Shown: piece after piece, positions 7,561 through 14,218 of the stretch
How the letters are laid out: the number at the start of each line of letters is the position of its first letter
Position numbering within the stretch: the first letter of the stretch is position 1
From: Gammaproteobacteria bacterium
GTDB taxonomy: Bacteria > Pseudomonadota > Gammaproteobacteria > Steroidobacterales > Rariloculaceae
Length of the DNA stretch: 15,582 nt
NCBI GenBank assembly: GCA_017577365.1
Contig: PKRJ01000072.1
Coordinates: 1 to 15,582 of the forward strand
Reading direction: 5' to 3'
Translations under genes and position numbers: made by a program
Notes under the pieces: generated by a model
What the model was told of the DNA's origin: nothing
Databases searched by the model: none
The model's input: only the letters and a program-made list of their open reading frames with translations

Positions 7561-7657
7561 CTTCGCACCGTGCCGCGACGACACTGTACCCATCGCCGAA
7601 GACGCCGCGGAAAGCGCGGCAAAGAAAGCGGCACCACCTGACGCAAAGGAGAGAACG

Positions 7658-7759
7658 ATGGGACGGACGAGCGACCGAACGATCTTGAGCGTGATCCTGA
7701 TTGTCGTGGCCGTGGGCTATTTCGTGCCGATCGGACAGCTTGCAGGGATCGTCGTTTGA
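7658..7759 (+). CDS. 33-residue single-pass membrane protein
   Basis: A short gene likely to be missed by length cut-offs. The start is well supported: AAAGGAGAG sits 4 bases before the ATG. The product has a short polar N-terminus (MGRTSDRT), then a hydrophobic segment of about 15-17 residues (ILSVILIVVAVGYFVP), and ends in IGQLAGIVV. That fits a small inner-membrane protein with one membrane pass. I do not recognise the family. It lies between the hydrolase-winged-helix gene and sodC, downstream of the 11-bp repeat array that may control it. A sigma-54-type element begins 70 bases after its stop. Confidence 0.6.
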   Translation: MGRTSDRTILSVILIVVAVGYFVPIGQLAGIVV

Positions 7760-7828
7760 GACGAAAGACGGATGACCGCCGCGGCGAGGCACGCGTCGCG
7801 GCGGCGAGCTCCTTCGCGGCCCGCGAGC

Positions 7829-7844
7829 TGGCACCCAACTTGCT
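7829..7844 (+). promoter_or_regulatory. Sigma-54 (-24/-12) promoter in front of sodC
   Basis: TGGCAC, five bases, then TTGCT, with GG and GC separated by exactly 10 bases, matches the RpoN consensus TGGCAC-N5-TTGCW. Transcription would start near 7855, leaving a leader of about 33 bases with a GAAGGAG ribosome binding site. Such promoters need an AAA+ activator bound upstream; no activator gene is in the window. Confidence 0.65.
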
Positions 7845-7887
7845 TGGAAGCGACTCCGAAAAGGGCAGACGCCCGAAGGAGCAGGAC

Positions 7888-8655
7888 ATGGACGACCGAA
7901 ACCGAGCGGGCCTTCATCGACGAGTCGCCGTAGCCGCGGTCGGCGCGGTGCTCGTCGGCATCGCCGGGTGCGAGCCCGGCACCGATCGAGACACCGGGCG
8001 GGATCCGACGCAGCCGAGCCCCGAGCTCGGCGTGCGCTCGCCTTTGACGGGACAAGTCGAACGAGACCGAACCGATGTCGAGCGCGGCGGCCGAGACGAG
8101 GCGAGCCCTGCCGATCCATCGGCCGTCGATGCGCAAGGCGACAGGCCGGCGCGTGCGATCGGCGACGAGGAACGAGTCGCCGTGCTTCAGTCGTCGCCGG
8201 TCGGCGCGCGAGCCGTGATCGAGCCGACCGAGGGCAGCGACGCGCGCGGCGAGGCATCGTTCATCGAGACCGACGAAGGTCTCGAGATCGTCGTGACGAT
8301 GACCGGTCTGACGCCTGGACCGCACGGCATCCACATCCACGAGAACGGCGACTGCTCCGGGCCGAAAGCGGAGGCCGCGGGTAGCCATTTCAATCCCGAC
8401 GGCACGAACCACGGGGCGCCGTCGAGCGCGCCGACGGAGCGCCATGCAGGCGATCTCGGCAACCTGCACGCGGATGACCAAGGCAACGCGGAGCTCGCGA
8501 TGACGATGCCGGACCTCGAGCTGCAGGGAGATCGCGGCGTCGTCGGAAAAGCCATGATCGTGCACTCTGGCGAGGACGACCTCATGTCGCAGCCGTCGGG
8601 CGAGTCCGGCGACCCGGTCGCGTGCGGCGTGATCGAAGCGCGCGCAACGGGCTGA
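7888..8655 (+). CDS. sodC: Cu/Zn superoxide dismutase, lipoprotein form with long linker
   Basis: Predicted to convert superoxide to hydrogen peroxide and oxygen in the envelope. Residues 1-28 are a lipoprotein signal (basic HRR, hydrophobic run, lipobox IAGC with C28 as the lipidated residue). Residues 29-97 form a polar, Asp/Arg/Pro-rich linker, then the SOD domain fills about 98-255. Metal ligands appear complete: copper H149 and H151 (HIHENGDC), bridging H167 (GSHFNPDG), zinc H175, H186 and D189 (RHAGDLGNLH), and copper H226 (IVHSGEDD). C156 and C246 would form the conserved disulfide. At 255 residues it is longer than usual periplasmic SodC (about 150-180), owing to the linker. The ATG at 7888 is chosen because GAAGGAG lies 6 bases upstream and it starts the signal peptide properly; the longer frame from 7756 would bury it. 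Confidence 0.93.
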   Translation: MDDRNRAGLHRRVAVAAVGAVLVGIAGCEPGTDRDTGRDPTQPSPELGVRSPLTGQVERDRTDVERGGRDEASPADPSAVDAQGDRPARAIGDEERVAVLQSSPVGARAVIEPTEGSDARGEASFIETDEGLEIVVTMTGLTPGPHGIHIHENGDCSGPKAEAAGSHFNPDGTNHGAPSSAPTERHAGDLGNLHADDQGNAELAMTMPDLELQGDRGVVGKAMIVHSGEDDLMSQPSGESGDPVACGVIEARATG

Positions 8656-8677
8656 TCGAACGAGCCGAGCGCGCCCC

Positions 8678-10141
8678 TCAAGCCCACTCCGCCGGAAGGC
8701 GTCCCGATGCCGCGGCGCGCCGCCGCGCGTCGACGGCGATTTGCGGATCGAGATCCGACCACGCGAAGCGCCAGCGCCAGTTGCCTTCGACCGTGCCGGG
8801 CCGGTTCATCCGCGCTTCGCTTCCGAGCCCGAGAAGATCCTGCATCGGGATGATCGCGAGCCCGGCCGGCGACGCGTAGGCCGCATCGATCAAGGCATCG
8901 GGCATGCGCGGCTCCGGACCGAGCGTCGCGAGCACGCGCCGCCGCGTCTCGTCGTCGAGGCTCGCGTACCAGCCGACGACCGTGTCGTTGTCGTGCGTTC
9001 CGGTATAGACGACCGCGGCAGCGCGGTGACGCGACGGCACGTGGGGATTGTCCGGCAATCCGTCGAACGCGAACTGCAGCACGACCATCCCCGGCAGCGC
9101 GAAACGGTCGCGGAGCGCGCGCACCTCGTCCGTGATCAAGCCGAGATCCTCCGCGACGAGCGGGACCTCGCCGAGGCGCGCCTTCAGCGTCTCGAGCAGC
9201 TTGTCGCCGGGCGCGCGCCGCCAGCAGCCGTCACGCGCGGTCGTCGCGTCGCCCGGCACCTCCCAGTAGGACTCGAGCGCACGAAAATGATCGAGCCGCA
9301 ACAGGTCGAACCGTTCGAGCTCGAGCACGAGCCTGCGCATCCACCAGTCGAAACCGGAAGCCTCGTGCGCTTCCCAAGCGTAGATCGGATTGCCCCACAG
9401 CTGGCCGTTCTCGTTGAAGTAGTCCGGCGGCACGCCGGCGACGACGGGCAGCCTGCCGTCGGCCTCCATACGAAAGAGATGCGGCTCCCACCACACTTCG
9501 ACGCTGTTCGCGTCGACGTAGAACGGCAGATCGCCGAAGAGAAACACGCCGCGCGCGTTCGCGTACCGCTTCAGCGAGAACCACGAAAGATCGAACAGAT
9601 ACTGGCGGAACGCGATCGACCGAAACGTTTCGCGTTCCTCTGCAATGACCGCGCGCAGCGCGCGCGGCGATCTGCGGCGCAGGTCTTCCGGCCATTCCCA
9701 CCACGGCGCGTCGTCGAACCGCCGGCGCAACAGCTCGAAGAGGCCGTACGGCAGAAGCCGCGCGCGATTCTTTCTGACGAACGCCGCGAACGCGCGCCGC
9801 TGCCCGGCGCTGGCACACCGCGCGAACGACCGATAGGCGTCGAGCGGCGCGTCGTGCACCGCGTCGAACTCCATGCGCGCGGGCAGCTCGTCGAGCTCCG
9901 CGAGCCGTCGCGGATCGAGCAAGCGCGGATTGCCCGCGTACGCGGACTGCTGACTGTACGGCGAGCCGTGAGCGTCGGTCGGGCCGAGCGGCAACGTCTG
10001 CCACACCGAGAAGCCGCCCGAGACGAGCCAGTCGACGAAACGCAGCGCGTCATTGCCGAGCGTGCCCGACGGCCCCGGCCCGGGGAGCGACGTCGGATGC
10101 AGCAACACGCCGGCGCGCCGCCGGCCGAGCACCGCGCTCAT
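8678..10141 (-). CDS. malQ: 4-alpha-glucanotransferase (amylomaltase, GH77)
   Basis: Transfers alpha-1,4-glucan segments between maltodextrins and frees glucose, recycling the short chains left by phosphorylase and debranching enzyme. The 487-residue length is that of compact bacterial amylomaltases, without the longer N-terminal domain of E. coli MalQ. The opening GVLLHPTSLPGPGPSGTLG and SPYSQQSAYAGNPRLL are hallmark stretches. Catalytic residues: nucleophile D284 (LRLDHFRALESYW), acid/base E331 (VAEDLG) and D384 (THDND). The start lies 16 bases after the glgC stop, so it is the downstream gene of a glgC-malQ unit. It converges on sodC with only 22 bases between stop codons, and I see no clear terminator hairpin there. 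Confidence 0.96.
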   Translation of the reverse strand: MSAVLGRRRAGVLLHPTSLPGPGPSGTLGNDALRFVDWLVSGGFSVWQTLPLGPTDAHGSPYSQQSAYAGNPRLLDPRRLAELDELPARMEFDAVHDAPLDAYRSFARCASAGQRRAFAAFVRKNRARLLPYGLFELLRRRFDDAPWWEWPEDLRRRSPRALRAVIAEERETFRSIAFRQYLFDLSWFSLKRYANARGVFLFGDLPFYVDANSVEVWWEPHLFRMEADGRLPVVAGVPPDYFNENGQLWGNPIYAWEAHEASGFDWWMRRLVLELERFDLLRLDHFRALESYWEVPGDATTARDGCWRRAPGDKLLETLKARLGEVPLVAEDLGLITDEVRALRDRFALPGMVVLQFAFDGLPDNPHVPSRHRAAAVVYTGTHDNDTVVGWYASLDDETRRRVLATLGPEPRMPDALIDAAYASPAGLAIIPMQDLLGLGSEARMNRPGTVEGNWRWRFAWSDLDPQIAVDARRRAAASGRLPAEWA

Positions 10142-10157
10142 CGGCGCAAGACCCCGG

Positions 10158-11429
10158 TCAGGCGCGCGCGGCCGGGCGCTGACCGCGCAGCATGTCCTTC
10201 GTGACGAGCACGACCCCGCCCTCGCTCACGTAGAAGCGACGCGCATCGGCTTCGCGATCGCGGCCGATCACGACGCCGTCGGGGATGACCGTGCCCTCGT
10301 CGATGATCGCCTGCTCGATGTGGCAGTCGCGGCCGATCGCCACGTTCGGCAGGACGACCGAGCGCATGATCAGCGAGCGCTCGGCGACGCGCACGTTGAA
10401 CGACAACAACGAATTGCGCACCGTCGCGCCGCTGACGATGCATCCGCCCGAGACGATCGAGTTGATGGCGGCGCCGCGCCGGCCCTCCTCGTCAAAGACG
10501 AATTTCGCGCTCGGCACCTGCTCCTGGTAAGTCCAGATCGGCCATGCCTCGTCGTAGAGGTTGAGCTCCGGATCGACGTCGACGAGCTCCATGTTCGCCC
10601 GGTAATAGGCGTCGACCGTTCCGACGTCGCGCCAGTAGGCCTGTGCCTTCGTCTCGATATCCTGGAACGGATACGCGAAGACTCGCGCGGTCGAGATCGC
10701 CTCGGGGATCACGTCGCGGCCGAAATCGTGGTGCGAGCCCGGCCGCTCGGCGTCACGCTCGAGCCGTTCTCGCAGGAACGCGGGCTCGACGACGTAGATG
10801 CCCATCGATACGAGCGCGATCCCTTCGCGGCCCGGCATCGAGCGAGGATGGGCGGGCTTCTCGTCGAAAGCGACGACCCGGTGGTCCGGCTCGACGCTCA
10901 TCACGCCGAACTCGTGCGCCTCGGTCACCGGCACCTGCACGCCGCCGATCGTCAGATCCGCGCCGCTCTCCTTGTGGAAAGCGATCATCGGACCGTAATC
11001 CATCTTGTAGACGTGATCGCCGGCGAGGATCAGCAACGTTTCCGGGCGATGCTGCTCGATGATCTCGAGGTTCTGGTAGACCGCATCGGCCGTGCCGCGA
11101 TACCACGAATCGCCGAGCTGCTGCTGCGCGGGGACGATGTCGATGAACTCGCCGAGCTCGCCGTGCAGATAACCCCAGCCGCGTCCGATGTGCTGGATCA
11201 ACGATTGCGCCTTGTACTGCGTGAGAACGAGGATCTGGCGGATCCCCGAGTTCACGCAGTTCGACAGCGAGAAATCGATGATCCGGTACTTGCCGCCGAA
11301 CGGCGTCGCGGGCTTCGCGCGATGATCCGTGAGGTGCATCAGCCGTTGCCCGCGGCCGCCCGCCATGATCACCGCCATCGTTCGACGCGTCAGTTGACTG
11401 ACGACTCGATGCACGAGGGGCGGTTTCAT
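10158..11429 (-). CDS. glgC: Glucose-1-phosphate adenylyltransferase (ADP-glucose pyrophosphorylase)
   Basis: Makes ADP-glucose and pyrophosphate from ATP and glucose 1-phosphate, the committed and usually allosterically controlled step of glycogen synthesis. The 423 residues align closely with the E. coli enzyme: nucleotide-binding AVIMAGGRGQRL (19-30), the RAKPATPFGGKYRIIDF region with K39 (effector-site lysine), WYRGTADAVYQN, LILAGDHVYKMDY, the FDEKP sugar-phosphate site, and a C-terminal beta-helix ending in EGGVVLVTKDML. The ATG at 11429 gives the short N-terminal extension expected before AVIMAGG; the frame is open further upstream, but that part is antisense to the next gene's coding frame. 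A weak CGGAG lies about 10 bases upstream. It is probably transcribed from its own promoter (11463-11492). Confidence 0.96.
   Translation of the reverse strand: MKPPLVHRVVSQLTRRTMAVIMAGGRGQRLMHLTDHRAKPATPFGGKYRIIDFSLSNCVNSGIRQILVLTQYKAQSLIQHIGRGWGYLHGELGEFIDIVPAQQQLGDSWYRGTADAVYQNLEIIEQHRPETLLILAGDHVYKMDYGPMIAFHKESGADLTIGGVQVPVTEAHEFGVMSVEPDHRVVAFDEKPAHPRSMPGREGIALVSMGIYVVEPAFLRERLERDAERPGSHHDFGRDVIPEAISTARVFAYPFQDIETKAQAYWRDVGTVDAYYRANMELVDVDPELNLYDEAWPIWTYQEQVPSAKFVFDEEGRRGAAINSIVSGGCIVSGATVRNSLLSFNVRVAERSLIMRSVVLPNVAIGRDCHIEQAIIDEGTVIPDGVVIGRDREADARRFYVSEGGVVLVTKDMLRGQRPAARA
11388..11403 (-). repeat. Inverted repeat inside the glgC 5' coding region
   Basis: CGTCAGT-TG-ACTGACG: perfect 7-base arms around a 2-base centre, 26 bases into glgC. 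It could form a small mRNA hairpin or serve as a protein site. It lies close to the two palindromes of the glgC promoter. Confidence 0.45.
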
Positions 11430-11441
11430 CGGTCGGCGGCT

Positions 11442-11465
11442 CCGATCATCGGACTCGACTCGAGT
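11442..11465. promoter_or_regulatory. Two adjoining palindromes at the glgC transcription start
   Basis: CCGATCATCGG (11442-11452) is followed directly by ACTCGACTCGAGT (11453-11465); both are perfect palindromes with one central base. The second overlaps the -10 hexamer and the expected start site (near 11456), the usual position for a repressor operator. No specific regulator can be named. Confidence 0.4.
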
Positions 11466-11492
11466 ATACGTCGGCGCCAAGAAGCGGGTCGA
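11463..11492 (-). promoter_or_regulatory. Sigma-70 promoter of glgC-malQ
   Basis: Read on the minus strand: TCGACC (four of six to -35), an 18-base spacer, and TATACT (five of six to -10). The predicted start lies about 27 bases before the glgC ATG. It sits in the 71-base gap after rluE, so glgC-malQ can be expressed apart from glgP-glgX-rluE. Confidence 0.55.
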
Positions 11493-11500
11493 CACGCGAA

Positions 11501-12076
11501 TTACCGAAACACTGAGATGTCGCGGCCGAAAGCGCCCGCTTCGACGACGCGCCACTCGCCGGGCGCGAGCCCTTCGAGCGTCCATGGGCCGACGGACCAA
11601 CGGATGAGACGGAGCGTCGGCAAGCCGACCGCGGCCGTCATGCGGCGCACCTGCCGATTGCGGCCCTCGGTGATCGCGAGCGTAAGCCACGCCGTCGGCA
11701 CGCGCTTGCGAAAGCGGATCGGCGGATCGCGCGGCCAGAGCCAATCCGGCTCGTCGACGCGCTCGACGCGCGCGGGCCGCGTCGGCCCGTCGCGCAGCAC
11801 GACGCCGCGGCGCAGTGCGTCGAGCGCCGCGCCGCTCGGCTCGCCTTCGACCTGCGCGTAATAGACCTTCTCCGTCTTGTAGCGCGGATGGGCGAGCCGC
11901 GCCTGCAATGCGCCGGAATCGGTGAGCACGAGCAAGCCTTCGCTGTCGTAGTCGAGCCGCCCGGCCGGGCGCATCCCGGGCGCCGAGAGGTGGTCGGCGA
12001 GGCACGCCTTACCGTCGATGCGCGTGAACTGCGACAGGACTCGGAAAGGCTTGTTGAAGAGCAATACCGACGCCAT
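11501..12076 (-). CDS. rluE: 23S rRNA pseudouridine synthase, RluE-like
   Basis: Isomerises a uridine in 23S rRNA; E. coli RluE acts on U2457. The 191-residue protein lacks an S4 domain, as RluE does, and begins with LLFNKPFRVLSQFT. The catalytic aspartate is D42 in GRLDYDSEGLLVLTDSG. The C-terminal motifs KVYYAQVEG and ITEGRNRQVRRMTAAVGLPTLRLIR are those of the RsuA/RluE group; RluB, RluF and RsuA would be longer. It starts 10 bases after glgX and ends 71 bases before glgC, so it lies inside the run of glycogen genes and is probably co-transcribed with glgX. Its ribosome binding site is weak. Assignment to RluE over another short RsuA-family member is likely but not certain. Confidence 0.88.
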   Translation of the reverse strand: MASVLLFNKPFRVLSQFTRIDGKACLADHLSAPGMRPAGRLDYDSEGLLVLTDSGALQARLAHPRYKTEKVYYAQVEGEPSGAALDALRRGVVLRDGPTRPARVERVDEPDWLWPRDPPIRFRKRVPTAWLTLAITEGRNRQVRRMTAAVGLPTLRLIRWSVGPWTLEGLAPGEWRVVEAGAFGRDISVFR

Positions 12077-12086
12077 GCACGCGAGC

Positions 12087-14141
12087 TCAGGCCGGCGACG
12101 GGCCCTCGAACACGGCGACCGCGCGGCCCGAGAGCGTATACGTCGGCTCGGGGTGCGGCCTGGCTTCGGCCGGCGTCAGGATGTCGTCGGGGGGCGGCCG
12201 TGAAGTGTCGACGAGCCTCGACCATTCGCCGTCGGGCAGCGGCAACTCCCGCGCGCCGTCTTCCATGTTCATCATCACGTGCAGCGCCGGCTCGCCGTCG
12301 GCACAACCCGCGAGCGTGAAGCACAGCACGCGTGCGCCCGGGTCGTTCCAGCGCGGCGGCTCGAGCGTCTCGCCGTACCATCGGATGCTGCCTCGTCCGG
12401 TCGCGCGCGGGTCGATGAAGCGCGTGCGCTTCAGGCTCGGGTGACGCTTGCGCAGCGCGATCATCTCGCGGACGAAGCGCAGCATCGCGTCACTGCGAGA
12501 GCTCGCGGTCCAATCGATCCACGAGACCTCGTTGTCCTGACAGTACGCGTTGTTGTTGCCGCGCTGCGTGCGCAAACGCTCGTCGCCGGCGAGCAGCATC
12601 GGAATGCCTTGGCTCAAGAGCAGCACGGCGATGAAGTTCCTCGCGCGCTGATCGCGCAGGCGCAGGATCGCAGGATCGTCGGTCTCGCCCTCGACGCCGG
12701 AGTTCCACGAGAAATCGTGATTTCCGCCGTCGCGATTGTCCTCGCCGTTCGCCTCGTTGTGCTTGCGGTCGTAGCTGACGAGGTCGTGCAGCGTGAAGCC
12801 GTCGTGACAAGTGACGAAGTTGATGCTGTTCGTCGGCCGCCGGCCGTTCTTGCCGTACAGATCGCTGCTGCCGGTCAGGCGCGTCGCGACGTCGCCGAGC
12901 AACCCCGGCTCCCCGCGCAGGAAGCGTCGGATCGTGTCTCGATACTGTCCGTTCCATTCGAGCCAGCGATAACCCGGAAAATCGCCAACCTGATAGAGCC
13001 CGGCGGCATCCCACGCCTCGGCGATCAGCCTCGCACGCGCGAGCGCGTCGGAGAACTCCATGCTCCAGAGCACCGGGGCGTGATACATCGGCTCGCCGTC
13101 CTCGCCGCGGGCGAGCACGCTCGCGAGGTCGAGCCTGAATCCGTCGACGTGCATCTCGCGGACCCAGTACTCGAGACAGTTCAACAAGAACCGTGCGACT
13201 AGCGGATGGTTCGCGTTGACCGTGTTGCCGCAGCCCGTGAAATCGCGGTAGCGCGAGCGATCGGCCGGGTCGAGATGATAGAAGAACTCGTTGCCGAAGC
13301 CCTTGAAGGAGATCACCGGCCCGTCCGCGCCGCCCTCGGCCGTATGGTTCAGCACGACGTCGAGGATCACGCCGATGCCGGCGCGGTGCAGCGCCTTCAC
13401 GAGGTCGCGGAACTCGTTGCGCGCGCTTTCGCCGGCGGCGTAGTGCGGATGCGGCGCGAAGAAGCCGTACGGGCTATACCCCCAGTAGTTCACGTTGCCG
13501 CGCGCGGCCGCGCCGGGCGGCACGTCCTGCCGATCGAACGCCATCACCGGCAGGAGCTCGACGTCGGTGATGCCGAGCGATTTGAGGTACGGAATCTTCT
13601 CGATCAGGCCGCGGAACGTGCCGGGCGCCGCGACACCCGACGACGGATGCCGAGTGAAGCCGCGCACGTGCAGCTCGTAGATGATGGTGTCCTCGAGCGG
13701 GCGCTTGAGCGGCTCATCCCCTTCCCAGTCGTAGCCGTCCGGCTCGACGATGCGGCCGCGTATCGCGGTCGCGCCGTGGCGGCGGTTCGCCTCGCGGTCC
13801 CAGAGCACGTCGCTCACCTCGCGCGCCCACGGGTCGAGCAGCTCGCGCTTCGGATCGAAACGCAATCCGCGCGCGGGATCGTACGGACCGTCGACGCGCC
13901 ACGTGTAGTAAAGACCGGGCGTCGCGCCGTGCACGAAGACGTGCCAGAAGAAGAACGTGCGGTTGATGTCCGGGTCGAGGTCGATCACGGCGAGCGGCTC
14001 GGCCGACGTCGCCTCCTCGTAGAGCACGAGCGACACCGCGGTCGCATGGCGGCTGAACAGCGAGAAGTTCACGCCGCCGTCCCGCGCATGGGCGCCTCCC
14101 GGGAGCCGCTTGCCGGGGCTCGTGACGAACCGCGAGCGCAT
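12087..14141 (-). CDS. glgX: Glycogen debranching enzyme GlgX (GH13, CBM48)
   Basis: Hydrolyses alpha-1,6 branches of phosphorylase-trimmed glycogen, releasing short maltodextrins. Of 684 residues, about 10-105 are a CBM48-type N-terminal domain (GGVNFSLFSRHATAVSLVLY) and the rest the GH13 barrel plus a C-terminal beta domain. The four GH13 regions are present: DVVLNHTAEG (261-270), GFRLDLAS with nucleophile D338, LIAEAWD with acid/base E375, and FVTCHDGF with D447. The RGNNNAYCQDNEVSWIDW signature follows at 527-544. Just before it, the usual GDEFGRTQ reads GDERLRTQ, a noticeable change. An in-frame TGA directly precedes the ATG at 14141, so no longer start exists; there is no clear Shine-Dalgarno. 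It lies 77 bases after glgP and 10 bases before rluE. Confidence 0.96.
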   Translation of the reverse strand: MRSRFVTSPGKRLPGGAHARDGGVNFSLFSRHATAVSLVLYEEATSAEPLAVIDLDPDINRTFFFWHVFVHGATPGLYYTWRVDGPYDPARGLRFDPKRELLDPWAREVSDVLWDREANRRHGATAIRGRIVEPDGYDWEGDEPLKRPLEDTIIYELHVRGFTRHPSSGVAAPGTFRGLIEKIPYLKSLGITDVELLPVMAFDRQDVPPGAAARGNVNYWGYSPYGFFAPHPHYAAGESARNEFRDLVKALHRAGIGVILDVVLNHTAEGGADGPVISFKGFGNEFFYHLDPADRSRYRDFTGCGNTVNANHPLVARFLLNCLEYWVREMHVDGFRLDLASVLARGEDGEPMYHAPVLWSMEFSDALARARLIAEAWDAAGLYQVGDFPGYRWLEWNGQYRDTIRRFLRGEPGLLGDVATRLTGSSDLYGKNGRRPTNSINFVTCHDGFTLHDLVSYDRKHNEANGEDNRDGGNHDFSWNSGVEGETDDPAILRLRDQRARNFIAVLLLSQGIPMLLAGDERLRTQRGNNNAYCQDNEVSWIDWTASSRSDAMLRFVREMIALRKRHPSLKRTRFIDPRATGRGSIRWYGETLEPPRWNDPGARVLCFTLAGCADGEPALHVMMNMEDGARELPLPDGEWSRLVDTSRPPPDDILTPAEARPHPEPTYTLSGRAVAVFEGPSPA

Positions 14142-14218
14142 TCAGACCGGAACCATCGTCGGGACGCGAGCCTGCACCGCGCGGCCCACGCCGCTCCGCC
14201 GCTCCGTGCGTGCCGGCC

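Noticed and set aside
7756..7887. N-terminal extension of the sodC frame from an upstream start
   Set aside because: It would place 44 polar residues before a proper lipoprotein signal peptide, and would cross the sigma-54 element; the ATG at 7888 has a good ribosome binding site.
8656..8677. Bidirectional terminator between convergent sodC and malQ
   Set aside because: Only 22 bases with no GC-rich hairpin followed by a T-run that I could find.
9811..9826. TGGCAC hexamer as a second sigma-54 site
   Set aside because: Lies inside malQ and the -12 half (TTGC) is missing at the required distance.
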